Below are positions 7,986 to 16,084 of a stretch of 64,000 bases of DNA, piece after piece. How positions within the stretch are numbered: position 1 is the first letter of the stretch; each line of letters starts with the position of its first letter. The stretch lies in NCBI RefSeq assembly GCF_947498515.1, contig NZ_CANMKO010000011.1, positions 62,001 to 126,000 on the forward strand. The letters are read 5' to 3'. Both the position numbers and the translations under genes were made by a program. The notes below the pieces were generated by a model that searched no databases, had not been told where the DNA came from, and saw only the letters and a program-made list of their open reading frames with translations. This DNA is from an uncultured Pelagimonas sp. (GTDB lineage Bacteria; Pseudomonadota; Alphaproteobacteria; Rhodobacterales; Rhodobacteraceae).

Positions 7986-10364
7986 TCAGGTCTCCAAATC
8001 GAGGGCGAGCGCATAGGCCACCCGCTCGGTTTCTGTCAGTTCTAGTTGCAACGCCTGTTGGTACAGGTCTTCAAATTCCGGCATGCCGTGCAATTCCGTG
8101 GCCTTAGCGAGATGCCAGTCCAGACCGCTTGCGTGCCATTTGGCCAGCTCACTATCCGCCATCAGCCGATCAAATTCCGCCTGCATCCGGGGCAAGTTGC
8201 GTTTGATCGTCAGATCGCGATGCACCGACCAATCCATGCGAATCCAATAGTTTAACCCGATAGAGCGGTCCACATGCAGGGCACGGCCACGTTGACGTTT
8301 GATCAGATAGCTTTCGGCGCTCCGCAGGGCGTAGTGGTTCAGCTGGATCAGATCATAGCCGATGTTCTTCTTGGAATTGCGCCAGCCGTTCATCAAGGCA
8401 TCTTTGGTCATATCCTGACCCGATCCGTTGACCCATTTGACCTTTTTCTCGGCCCCGTCCTCAAGCTTGTTGGGTCGGTGGCAGGAGATTTTCGCATAGG
8501 CCCCGGTGTTCTTGAACATGGTCTTGAACCCCCAGACCGTATGCGGCTTGGGGCAGAATTTCGGGGCGCAGGTGTCGAATTGTTCGAGCACAAACTTGTC
8601 TTTGAGATGGGTGACGCCGTTGTAACCAAACAACCGCCACGTCATCGCAACATTGGTGGCATCGGGCACGCGTTCAAAGAAATCGGCCAAAGTGCCATTG
8701 CCACAGCGCACATTGACGAACTCATCAACGTCGATATGCGCAATCCAGTCGGCGTTTTTGATCACCGGTTCCTTGAGTGAATTATCAAGCGCGTGTTGTT
8801 GCGGCGAGTTGCCCGACCAATTGTCGTTGTTGCGGTGCTGAACCACGCCCATCTCTTGCAAACGATCAAGGATCTCGGTGGTGCCGTCGCTGCAATCATT
8901 GGTGTAAACCAAGATGTTATCGAAACCCATGGCGCGGTGATAGGCGACCCATTCGACGATATAGGGGGCTTCGTTTTTCATGCAGCCAACGATGACATTG
9001 CCGCTGGAATTCTTGGGCAATTTGCGCGGTTCAATCGGAGTATATGGGCCGGCGAGCTCTTCTTCGTTGACCCGGCCCATTTTGTTATGGGGGGCAAAGG
9101 TTGAGTTTTGCAGTTTCTCAAAATTCTGGATCGCCTCGGGCGTCATGACGCGGCGCGCGGCTGGCGAAAGTTTCGCCTCGATCCCCTTTTCCTGAGGCGG
9201 GGTGGGGCTCGGCGTTGTGGTGCCGTTCAGTTCGGCCAGATCGGCGGCTTTGTTGGCCATTTCTTCTTTGGTGGCTTGATTGATGCGCCAGCGGAACGCC
9301 ATGAGGTATTGCGTGGCGCGAAACCCGCGGGTCGGATCGGCCTCTTGCCAATCGGCTTGTGGCGCATCGGGGGCAAGCAGGTCGGCATTAAGACCGGGAT
9401 GCAAGGCACAAAGATCGGCTATGTCATCGGCGAAATGATCAGAGAGGGCATGTAGCGAACCCGCAGCAATCGGATCACCGGGCACTTTGATTTCGCCAAG
9501 GAATTTTCGCCACAATTGCCGGGGCAAGATGACGTCCTTTTTGGCCAAAAGCCGCAGCGCCGCGTCGTTGAAAAGCCGCGAGCGGGTTTGCCACGCGGCC
9601 GAGGGCAGGCCGGGCATGTCTTCGGGGATCACCTTGCCGATGGTTGTCGAGATGTCAAAAGCGGCGCGCAGCTCTTCGGGGGCTGCGTTGGAGAAAAAAC
9701 GCGGCATGTCAACGGCGCGAAAGCGCACCGATCCGGCCCCAAAAACATCTTCCCAAAAATTCTGAAGCCGTTTGAAATCAAGCCAGTAACACGCGCCTTG
9801 GATTTCCCCAAACTGCCCGGCCTGAGGGTCGGGTACGGGGCGGGTGGCAAGGGCGGCGTCCCAAAAACTTGGGCTTTCAAGACAATCAAGTTCTTGTTGA
9901 AGGGACCCGGTGCGCCCCTCGATCAGCTGACCGGCATAACGGCGGATCAATAGGCGCGCCGGATCATCAAGATGGGCAACGATGCGAATGTCATCGGACA
10001 GCGGTGCTAGAATTGCGCGCAAGCGTTGCAGTTCGGAGGCGGTACACAGGGATGAGCCAAATTGATGCGCCGACAGGATCAGCGTATCGGGGTTGTGGCG
10101 TTCAACCTCGGCCTGCAATTGGCGCGTCACGTCATCGCGCAATGAGGCCTGTTTTTCACCAGTGATAAAGCCGCGATTGTAACGCAGGCTATCGACGTTT
10201 TCGGGATCGGTGACGGCCAGAAACAAGCGAGTGTGATTGCGTGCGCCGGGGCTTCGGGCATAGAGAACCCCCTTGCCAAGCATCTGTTCACGCTTGGAAT
10301 CCAAGACGCGTTGCAAGCGATCGCTGCTTGTTCCGTCGGGGCCGATATGAACGAAAATCTTCAT
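7986..10364 (-). CDS. fusion: sulfotransferase-like domain + PF13704-type glycosyltransferase
   Basis: This 792-residue protein has two parts. Residues 1 to about 370 resemble P-loop sulfotransferases (start MKIFVHIGPDGTSSDRLQ), but the PAPS-binding loop lacks the lysine of the usual HKTGTTS. A linker rich in T, P and S (about 380-450) follows. Residues 455-760 are a glycosyltransferase: NVIVGCMKNEAPYIVEW, then HIDVDEFVNV, then NHYALRSAESYLIKRQRGR. The ATG at 10364 overlaps the stop of the sulfotransferase gene upstream (TGATG). The C-terminal domain looks intact; the N-terminal one may be a non-catalytic partner or binding module. Confidence 0.82.
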   Translation of the reverse strand: MKIFVHIGPDGTSSDRLQRVLDSKREQMLGKGVLYARSPGARNHTRLFLAVTDPENVDSLRYNRGFITGEKQASLRDDVTRQLQAEVERHNPDTLILSAHQFGSSLCTASELQRLRAILAPLSDDIRIVAHLDDPARLLIRRYAGQLIEGRTGSLQQELDCLESPSFWDAALATRPVPDPQAGQFGEIQGACYWLDFKRLQNFWEDVFGAGSVRFRAVDMPRFFSNAAPEELRAAFDISTTIGKVIPEDMPGLPSAAWQTRSRLFNDAALRLLAKKDVILPRQLWRKFLGEIKVPGDPIAAGSLHALSDHFADDIADLCALHPGLNADLLAPDAPQADWQEADPTRGFRATQYLMAFRWRINQATKEEMANKAADLAELNGTTTPSPTPPQEKGIEAKLSPAARRVMTPEAIQNFEKLQNSTFAPHNKMGRVNEEELAGPYTPIEPRKLPKNSSGNVIVGCMKNEAPYIVEWVAYHRAMGFDNILVYTNDCSDGTTEILDRLQEMGVVQHRNNDNWSGNSPQQHALDNSLKEPVIKNADWIAHIDVDEFVNVRCGNGTLADFFERVPDATNVAMTWRLFGYNGVTHLKDKFVLEQFDTCAPKFCPKPHTVWGFKTMFKNTGAYAKISCHRPNKLEDGAEKKVKWVNGSGQDMTKDALMNGWRNSKKNIGYDLIQLNHYALRSAESYLIKRQRGRALHVDRSIGLNYWIRMDWSVHRDLTIKRNLPRMQAEFDRLMADSELAKWHASGLDWHLAKATELHGMPEFEDLYQQALQLELTETERVAYALALDLET

Positions 10365-11005
10365 CACGCCGCCCCTCGTGAGGCCCCTTTGGCCCCGCTA
10401 TTCACATTCATTTTTCCCCACCATGGCAGGTCCAACCCGAGATGAGATGACAGCCGTTGGCGCGCATCCTTGGCCGACATCGGCAGTTCCAGATAGCGCG
10501 GATCATCGCCAAAGATGTCGCGCAGCATGTCGTAATGCCCCTCAATCCAACGCACGCGATCCGCGTCGCTTTCGCCGTAGCCCATCGGCAGGCCGGGGAT
10601 GGCCCCGGTTGGTAAACGGTCGGTGCCAAGATTGTTCCAGCGCCGCATACTATCCGAGGTTTCAGACGCCGGGCGCAAAGTGGCAACAAAAAGCACATCG
10701 GGCCGGGCAAGGCGCATCGCCTTGATCAAGGCATAGTCGCATTGCGGCCAAAGCGAGGTGTCGCCTTTGAGCACACTGATTTCCGACAAAGCGTCGTAAA
10801 TATCGAGGTATTTGAAGGGGTCCCCTTCGAAATAGCCGTTGTACAATTGCCGCCCAACAAAGGTGCCGCCAAGCCCCGGTTCGCGGGTGTGAATGCGGCG
10901 CACCTTGTGATCGGCCACCCGCCAGCCCGCCTTTTCAAGCGCGAAGGCAAAGGAGGTGGTGCCGGTTTTGGGCAGGCCGAGATTGACACATTTCACCCGC
11001 TTCAT
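10364..11005 (-). CDS. small sulfotransferase
   Basis: This 213-residue protein has an intact 5'-phosphosulfate loop, NLGLPKTGTTSFAFAL (8-23), including Lys13, and a later segment VLFVATLRPASETSDSMRRW that fits the 3'-phosphate-binding strand and helix. Sulfotransferases move sulfate from PAPS to a hydroxyl or amino group. Its ATG overlaps the stop of the upstream glycosyltransferase (ATGA) and its own TGA overlaps the next start, so it is tightly coupled in the operon. A sugar acceptor is likely from context but unproven. Confidence 0.83.
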   Translation of the reverse strand: MKRVKCVNLGLPKTGTTSFAFALEKAGWRVADHKVRRIHTREPGLGGTFVGRQLYNGYFEGDPFKYLDIYDALSEISVLKGDTSLWPQCDYALIKAMRLARPDVLFVATLRPASETSDSMRRWNNLGTDRLPTGAIPGLPMGYGESDADRVRWIEGHYDMLRDIFGDDPRYLELPMSAKDARQRLSSHLGLDLPWWGKMNVNSGAKGASRGAA

Positions 11006-12033
11006 GAGGCCAATCCCAGTTCTAGCATCAGCTCATATTCGCCGGGCGGGTAGGGGGGCAGTTCGCGCAAATGGCCATAAAGCCCCGCATAGGTTGGATC
11101 GGCCATCAACGCGTCGCGTTTTTCGCAATGCAGGCGCACGCACGTGTCATGCAGCGGCCCAATCACCGGATCGGCGCGAAAGGCCTCCATCGCGGCGGTC
11201 AGATCGGGCGCATACCGCAAGATCGAGCGATCTTCGAAAGACGGATCATTGCGCTCTTTCCAATAGGTGTCGTCAAAATTGCGGTTCTCGCGGTTGACGT
11301 CGCCGCGGTCATTTTTGACCAGATAGCTGTCGAGTGAGCGCAGGGCATAGTGATTGAGCGTCGCAAATTCGCGCGCGCCATGGGCGGGGAATTTGCGGAT
11401 ACGGCGCGGGTTGGCCGCCACGAGGAATTTATGCGGCACCGGACGGCCAGCGCCATCGGTCCAGCTTGGCCTTTTGTTTTTCGGAAGTTTCTCGCGGAAA
11501 AACGGACGATGCGCGCCGAAATATTGCAGCGGAAAATCGCTTCGGACCAAGGATTTCACCTCAATCGCGGTCTCGCCACACCACAGATCAGGGTTGTGGC
11601 TCTGTAGGAACTGTTCGATCACCGGGCGGTCTTCGAAATCTTCCACATCGCAATTGGCAAAGAACTGAAACGTCACCGAAATACAGTGCGGGTTGCCACA
11701 GGCGTCGATCAGCGCCGGGATCGTGTGGTTGCCGACATGAATGTTGAGGAATTCGTCAACATCCGCCACCCAGACCCAATCGGCGTTTTTAACCACATCC
11801 TGCTTGGCGGCGTCTTTGAGCGCCTCCATCTGATAATTGCGCCCCTGCGCCGGGTTCGGCAGATGGGTGACCCCTCCCTGTTCCGCCAAAGCATCCAGCA
11901 ACACATCGGTGCCATCGGTGCAATCGTTTGAATAGAATAGAAAATCCGTCACACCCAAGAGACGGTTAAAAGCGATCCATTCCAAAAGGAACGGCCCCTC
12001 ATTCTTGACACAAGTGACGGCCGTTATGCGCAT
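11002..12033 (-). CDS. PF13704-type glycosyltransferase (first gene of operon)
   Basis: This 343-residue protein begins MRITAVTCVKNEGPFLLEW, with VADVDEFLNIHVGNHT as the DxD region and NHYALRSLDSYLVKNDRGD in the C-terminal half. It is closely related in plan to the genes at 6193 and to the C-terminal part of the fusion at 7986. The ATG at 12033 is chosen for the AAAGGGGG site seven bases upstream; a frame extending to 12075 would add an unconserved leader. It heads the leftward run of five genes. Confidence 0.86.
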   Translation of the reverse strand: MRITAVTCVKNEGPFLLEWIAFNRLLGVTDFLFYSNDCTDGTDVLLDALAEQGGVTHLPNPAQGRNYQMEALKDAAKQDVVKNADWVWVADVDEFLNIHVGNHTIPALIDACGNPHCISVTFQFFANCDVEDFEDRPVIEQFLQSHNPDLWCGETAIEVKSLVRSDFPLQYFGAHRPFFREKLPKNKRPSWTDGAGRPVPHKFLVAANPRRIRKFPAHGAREFATLNHYALRSLDSYLVKNDRGDVNRENRNFDDTYWKERNDPSFEDRSILRYAPDLTAAMEAFRADPVIGPLHDTCVRLHCEKRDALMADPTYAGLYGHLRELPPYPPGEYELMLELGLAS

Positions 12034-12336
12034 GATCCGCCCCCTTTTTGCAGATGCACGCGCGTTATAGCGCATCCTCGCAAATCAGAGGTTACGATCA
12101 TAGGGCTTGCGCCTAAGTTATATGTCGCGGTCAGGCCATGGGCCTGCGCGTTGATGTTTGGCATGTCTGCTCACCCGCCGTCGTTCCGGGTTTTCCCGGT
12201 TTTTATAATGCGAATCATCGCATTCCCCATGCAAGCCGTCAATGCAAAGCCTTCGTTTTCGATGGCTTGTGCGACTTTGGCGCTATTGACCGCGCCCGCC
12301 CATGCGGGCATCCGAAGGGGGCGAGGGAGGATTTTC
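12034..12336. other. intergenic region between divergent operons
   Basis: About 300 bp between the glycosyltransferase operon (left) and moxR (right). It should hold both promoters, but I cannot fix either. An open frame reads through from 12151 into moxR and includes a signal-peptide-like stretch, which I regard as fortuitous. Nothing else is recognised. Confidence 0.4.
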
Positions 12337-13257
12337 ATGGGCATTTCAACATCAATTCCGGCATCCATTGACGAGGTGCAAAACCAGCTGGCCAGCACCG
12401 GATATGTCTGTGGCCGCGCTTTGGCGACGGTTGTGTTCTTGTCATTGCGCCTTGGACGCCCCTTGTTTCTTGAGGGCGAGGCCGGGGTTGGCAAAACCGA
12501 GATTGCCAAGGCATTGGCCTTGATGTTGAACCGCAAGCTGATCCGGTTGCAATGTTACGAGGGGCTTGATGCCTCTTCGGCGGTTTATGAATGGAACTTT
12601 CCGGCGCAAATGATCGCCATCCGCACCGCCGAAGCACAGGGTGGGGCCGATCGCGGGTCTTTGCAGACCGAATTGTTTTCCAAAGACTTTCTGATCGAAC
12701 GCCCGCTGCTTGAGGCCATGCGCCCGGATGAAAACGGCGCGCCGATCCTATTGATCGACGAATTGGACCGCACAGATGAGCCGTTTGAGGCCTTCCTGCT
12801 CGAAGCTTTGTCGGATTTTCAGGTTACAATTCCTGAGATCGGCACGATCAAAGCCCCCGAGCCGCCCATCGTGATTTTGACATCCAACCGGACCCGCGAA
12901 GTGCATGATGCACTGAAACGGCGCTGTTTGTATCACTGGGTGGATTACCCGGACTTTGAGCGCGAAGTCGAAATTCTAACCGCGCGCGCCCCCGAAGTGG
13001 CCGAAAACCTGTCGCGTGAAATCGTCAGCTTTGTGCAAAAGTTGCGCACCGAAGACCTGTTCAAGAAACCGGGCGTCGCCGAAACGATTGACTGGGCGAA
13101 ATGCCTCTTGGCCTTGGATGTGGTCAACCTGTCACCAGAAATGATCAGCGACACCTTGGGCGCGATCCTGAAGTATCAGGACGACATCTCGAAAATCCAA
13201 GGCTCAGAGGCCAAGCGGATTTTGGACGAAGCAAGTGCGGCGCTAGAACCGGCGTGA
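12337..13257 (+). CDS. MoxR-family AAA ATPase (CoxD-like)
   Basis: This 306-residue MoxR-type AAA+ ATPase has Walker A LEGEAGVGKTE (45-55), Walker B ILLIDELDR, sensor-1 region VILTSNRTRE and the typical MoxR phrase CYEGLDASSAVYEWNF. MoxR proteins are chaperone-like and usually work with a vWA partner to mature an enzyme or insert a metal. The partner is the next gene. The ATG at 12337 has a GGGAGG site upstream. No carbon monoxide dehydrogenase or other obvious client gene is adjacent. Confidence 0.9.
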   Translation: MGISTSIPASIDEVQNQLASTGYVCGRALATVVFLSLRLGRPLFLEGEAGVGKTEIAKALALMLNRKLIRLQCYEGLDASSAVYEWNFPAQMIAIRTAEAQGGADRGSLQTELFSKDFLIERPLLEAMRPDENGAPILLIDELDRTDEPFEAFLLEALSDFQVTIPEIGTIKAPEPPIVILTSNRTREVHDALKRRCLYHWVDYPDFEREVEILTARAPEVAENLSREIVSFVQKLRTEDLFKKPGVAETIDWAKCLLALDVVNLSPEMISDTLGAILKYQDDISKIQGSEAKRILDEASAALEPA

Positions 13258-13315
13258 TGTTGGCCGTGATGCGACATAGGATCGGGGATGGGGGCAGCGC
13301 CCCCTATGGTGGGTG

Positions 13316-14566
13316 ATGGCTGAATACATCCCATTGGAATTGCCAGAAAATCCGAGACTTGCGCAGAATATCATCCATTTCGCGCGGGCGTTGCGCCGTG
13401 CTGGCTTGCCGATTGGACCGGGGCGGGTGATTGATGCGATCCGCGCCGTGGAAGCCGCCGGGTTTTCGGATCGGATGGATTTTTACTGGACGTTGCATGC
13501 CTGTTTTGTAAATCGCCCCGAACATCGGGTCATTTATGCGCAGGTTTTCCGGCTCTATTGGCGCGATCCTCGATACCTCGAACATATGATGTCGATGATG
13601 CTCCCTGCGGTGCGCGGTGTGCAGGAAGAAAAGCTTGCGCAATCGGGTGAAAAACGCGCGGCGCAGGCTTTGCTGGGCGATGAGATGCCCGATATTCCCG
13701 AGGGTGAGCAGGAAGAGGACGGCACCGAGATCGAGGTCGACGCCTCGATGACGATTAGCACCGAGGAAAAGCTCAAATCGCTCGACTTTGAACAGATGTC
13801 GACCGAGGAGGTCGCGCAAGCCAAACGGATGTTGGCGCGGCTGACCTTGCCGGTGAAACCCTTTGCCTCGCGGCGTTCTATCGCGGCCAAGCGCGGTTTG
13901 CGCACCGATTACCGCAAGACCATGCGCAACGCCTTGCGTCAGGGCGGCGAGATTCACAGCATTTCTCATGCCAAGCCGCGTTTGCGTTGGCCCAATTTGG
14001 TGGTGCTTTGCGATATTTCCGGCTCGATGAGCCAATATAGCCGCATGGTTCTGCATTTCCTGCATGCTGTCGCCAATGAAAAAGGCGCAGGTTGGGCCAA
14101 AGTCCACGCCTTTACCTTTGGCACGCGGTTGACGAATATCACCCGCCATCTGGCGACGCGCGATGTCGATGCGGCGCTGAAATCCGCCGGGGCCGAGGCG
14201 CAGGATTGGGAAGGTGGCACGCGGATTGGCGACTGCATTCATGAGTTCAACAGAGATTGGTCGCGTCGGGTGATGGGGCAGGGGGCCGTTGTTTTGTTGA
14301 TCACGGATGGTTTGGACCGTGGTGAGCCAGCGGATTTGGCGCATGAAATGCAACGCCTGCAATTGTCGTCGCGGCGCTTGATCTGGCTTAACCCGTTATT
14401 GCGGTGGGATGAATTTGCGCCCAAAGCCTCGGGCATTCGCACCATGTTGCCGCTTGTTGATAGTTTCCGCGCCGGGCATTCGATCCAATCGCTTGAAGAC
14501 CTGGCAGCGGTGATTTCGAGCCATGATGATGCCGGTGAAAAGGCGCGTTTGATGTCGCTGCTTTAG
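13316..14566 (+). CDS. vWA domain protein, CoxE type
   Basis: This 416-residue protein has an N-terminal helical part, an acidic linker (about 121-145) and a C-terminal von Willebrand A domain with a complete MIDAS motif DISGSMS (233-239), GTRIG as the second loop and LLITDGLDRG as the third. CoxE-type vWA proteins pair with MoxR ATPases, and moxR lies 58 bp upstream. The ATG at 13316 is used; a GTG sits directly before it. It likely acts in the cytoplasm on the same unknown client as the ATPase. Confidence 0.88.
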   Translation: MAEYIPLELPENPRLAQNIIHFARALRRAGLPIGPGRVIDAIRAVEAAGFSDRMDFYWTLHACFVNRPEHRVIYAQVFRLYWRDPRYLEHMMSMMLPAVRGVQEEKLAQSGEKRAAQALLGDEMPDIPEGEQEEDGTEIEVDASMTISTEEKLKSLDFEQMSTEEVAQAKRMLARLTLPVKPFASRRSIAAKRGLRTDYRKTMRNALRQGGEIHSISHAKPRLRWPNLVVLCDISGSMSQYSRMVLHFLHAVANEKGAGWAKVHAFTFGTRLTNITRHLATRDVDAALKSAGAEAQDWEGGTRIGDCIHEFNRDWSRRVMGQGAVVLLITDGLDRGEPADLAHEMQRLQLSSRRLIWLNPLLRWDEFAPKASGIRTMLPLVDSFRAGHSIQSLEDLAAVISSHDDAGEKARLMSLL

Positions 14567-14591
14567 GGTGGTTGTGCTGCCGAGATGTAAT

Positions 14592-14607
14592 ATTCCACGT
14601 TTGGAAT
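14592..14607. promoter_or_regulatory. ATTC-N8-GAAT operator of the sulfur-transporter operon
   Basis: ATTCCACGTTTGGAAT is a perfect ATTC-N8-GAAT inverted repeat. As I recall, this spacing is the operator of the sulfide/persulfide-sensing ArsR-type repressor SqrR (related to BigR). A candidate promoter TGGACA (14616-14621), 18 bp, TATAGT (14640-14645) follows, with a compact ATTCGAAT (14631-14638) between the boxes. No arsR-type gene is present in the window, so the regulator would act from elsewhere. Confidence 0.55.
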
Positions 14608-14656
14608 GTTAATTGTGGACAAATGCGATAATTCGAATGTATAGTGCCGTAGCAGA

Positions 14657-14678
14657 AGGGGCGTCATGGCACGCCCCT
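14657..14678 (+). other. 5'-leader hairpin of pmpA-like gene
   Basis: AGGGGCGT, six bases, ACGCCCCT form an eight-pair stem about 25 bp upstream of the ATG at 14702 and just downstream of the candidate -10 box. It could stabilise the 5' end of the mRNA. There is no T-run, so it is not a terminator. Confidence 0.4.
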
Positions 14679-14701
14679 GCGGATCATTCGGAGACATCAC
14701 T

Positions 14702-15250
14702 ATGACACTAGATTGGAAGATTGGCGGTGTGCTGTTGGGGGCCGTCTTTTTTGTGGCGGTTTTATTGGTCAAACCCATCGGTGTATCGACGCAATTTGTT
14801 ATCTTTGACGGGATGATCGCCAATGCGATGAGCCCTGATTTCATTTCCCAAACCGACGACGGCTATACCTCGTCCAACGCCTATATGGCGAAATCCGGTG
14901 GGAAATATGCCAAGGCCGCGGCCAACCCGCTTAACTACGGCTTTGTGTTTGTCATCGCCATGGCGATTGGCGGCGCGGTCTCGTCTTACCTGCGCGGTGG
15001 TGTTGGCGCGGCTGAACGGCGATTGCCCGAAGTCTGGCGCGCCAATTATGGGGACACGCCGATGAAACGCTATCTGGTGGCGTTTTTGGGTGGGTTCATC
15101 GCGCTATATGGCGCGCGTTTGGCGGGGGGCTGTACCTCGGGGCATATGATGTCGGGCACCATGCAGACGTCGCTTTCGGCCTATATCTTTATGGCTGGGA
15201 CTTTTGCCGCCGCCATTCCCACCGCAACTTTGCTCTATAAGAAAGGCTAA
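14702..15250 (+). CDS. YeeE/YedE family sulfur-compound transporter, first half
   Basis: This 182-residue membrane protein has about four hydrophobic segments and the family motif YGARLAGGCTSGH with Cys144, the cysteine thought to relay thiosulfate or persulfide-like sulfur through YeeE/YedE (TsuA-type) channels. The matching second half is the next gene, so the transporter is split into two proteins as in PmpA/PmpB-type pairs. The ATG at 14702 has a GGAGA site eight bases upstream. The upstream operator suggests induction by sulfide or persulfide. Confidence 0.85.
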   Translation: MTLDWKIGGVLLGAVFFVAVLLVKPIGVSTQFVIFDGMIANAMSPDFISQTDDGYTSSNAYMAKSGGKYAKAAANPLNYGFVFVIAMAIGGAVSSYLRGGVGAAERRLPEVWRANYGDTPMKRYLVAFLGGFIALYGARLAGGCTSGHMMSGTMQTSLSAYIFMAGTFAAAIPTATLLYKKG

Positions 15251-15253
15251 GCC

Positions 15254-15844
15254 ATGCAGATACTTCTTGCTCTTGTGATTGGTGGAGCCTTTGGTTTCAT
15301 GCTCGACCGGATCGGCGCGGCCAATCCAAATGTGATCACCGGCATGCTGACGTTGCGCCGGATGAATCTCGCTAAAACCATCATGTTGGCTATCGGTACC
15401 GGCTCGATCTTGATGTTTGGCGGGCAAATGCTTGGGCTGGTGGATGTCGGCCATATGAGCGTCAAATCCGCCTACATTGGTGTGTTAATCGGTGGTGTGA
15501 TGTTGGGCATCGGCTGGGCCGCGTCGGGGTTTTGTCCGGGCACTGCGGTGACGGCAATTGGCTCTGGCCGCAAGGACGTGTTGTTCTTCATCGCAGGCGG
15601 ATTGCTCGGGGCGGCGGCCTATATGGTCACCTATCCGGTGTGGAAAGCCAGCGGTCTGCTTGACCCGATCGCCGGTGGCAAAGTGACCTTGGGCGCGATC
15701 CCCGGATCCGGTTACGAGGCGATTTTTGCAGTACGCGGCGACATCTTGGGCATCGTCATTGGGGCGATTTTTGTTCTTGTCGCCTTTGTGATGCCTGACG
15801 GTTTGGTGAAATCATCTGACGGGGCCAAAGTCCCGGCGGAGTAA
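15254..15844 (+). CDS. YeeE/YedE family sulfur-compound transporter, second half
   Basis: This 196-residue membrane protein begins three bases after the preceding stop. It carries the conserved GFCPGTAVTAIGSG motif with Cys94, which complements the GGCTSGH motif of its partner, and about five transmembrane segments. Together they should form one channel moving reduced sulfur across the inner membrane. A strong terminator follows at 15862, so this is a two-gene operon. Confidence 0.86.
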   Translation: MQILLALVIGGAFGFMLDRIGAANPNVITGMLTLRRMNLAKTIMLAIGTGSILMFGGQMLGLVDVGHMSVKSAYIGVLIGGVMLGIGWAASGFCPGTAVTAIGSGRKDVLFFIAGGLLGAAAYMVTYPVWKASGLLDPIAGGKVTLGAIPGSGYEAIFAVRGDILGIVIGAIFVLVAFVMPDGLVKSSDGAKVPAE

Positions 15845-15861
15845 CGCCTAAAAGAGACTAT

Positions 15862-15897
15862 AAAAAAGGGGCGGCTTAATCAGCCGCCCCTTTTTTG
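15862..15897 (+). terminator. rho-independent terminator of the sulfur-transporter operon
   Basis: AAGGGGCGGCT, five-base loop, AGCCGCCCCTT followed by a T-run; the A-run on the left makes it potentially bidirectional. Confidence 0.88.
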
Positions 15898-16052
15898 TAT
15901 TGATACGTTTGTCTTCTGGCCCCTGCTGAGCGGCTACACGCTCTGCTTTGAAGAGCATGCCTTCCCTAAAAGGGGGACGCTCCTTGAGTTCGTGGCAAGG
16001 GCCGGACTAAGTGGCTGCAGCTCTTTTGCAAGCACAAGACCACCTTGACACC
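15898..16052. other. intergenic stretch with no recognised feature
   Basis: This is about 155 bp between the plus-strand terminator and the hairpin at the end of prfC. I checked it for tRNA arms and short frames and saw nothing convincing. Confidence 0.4.
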
Positions 16053-16084
16053 TGACGTAATTTTGTTGGAGCAAAATTACGTCA
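16053..16084 (-). terminator. hairpin spanning the prfC stop codon
   Basis: A perfect 13-bp inverted repeat, TGACGTAATTTTG and CAAAATTACGTCA with a six-base loop, overlaps the last codons and the stop of prfC. There is no long T-run beyond it. It may terminate or protect the transcript. Confidence 0.55.

Noticed and set aside
12151-12336. An in-frame extension of moxR containing a signal-peptide-like stretch (ACATLALLTAPAHA)
   Set aside because: MoxR ATPases are cytoplasmic, the conserved fold starts at the ATG at 12337 with a good ribosome site, and the extension resembles no family.
15898-16052. A possible tRNA or small RNA between the sulfur-transporter operon and prfC
   Set aside because: No cloverleaf arms, T-loop or independent terminator could be found.
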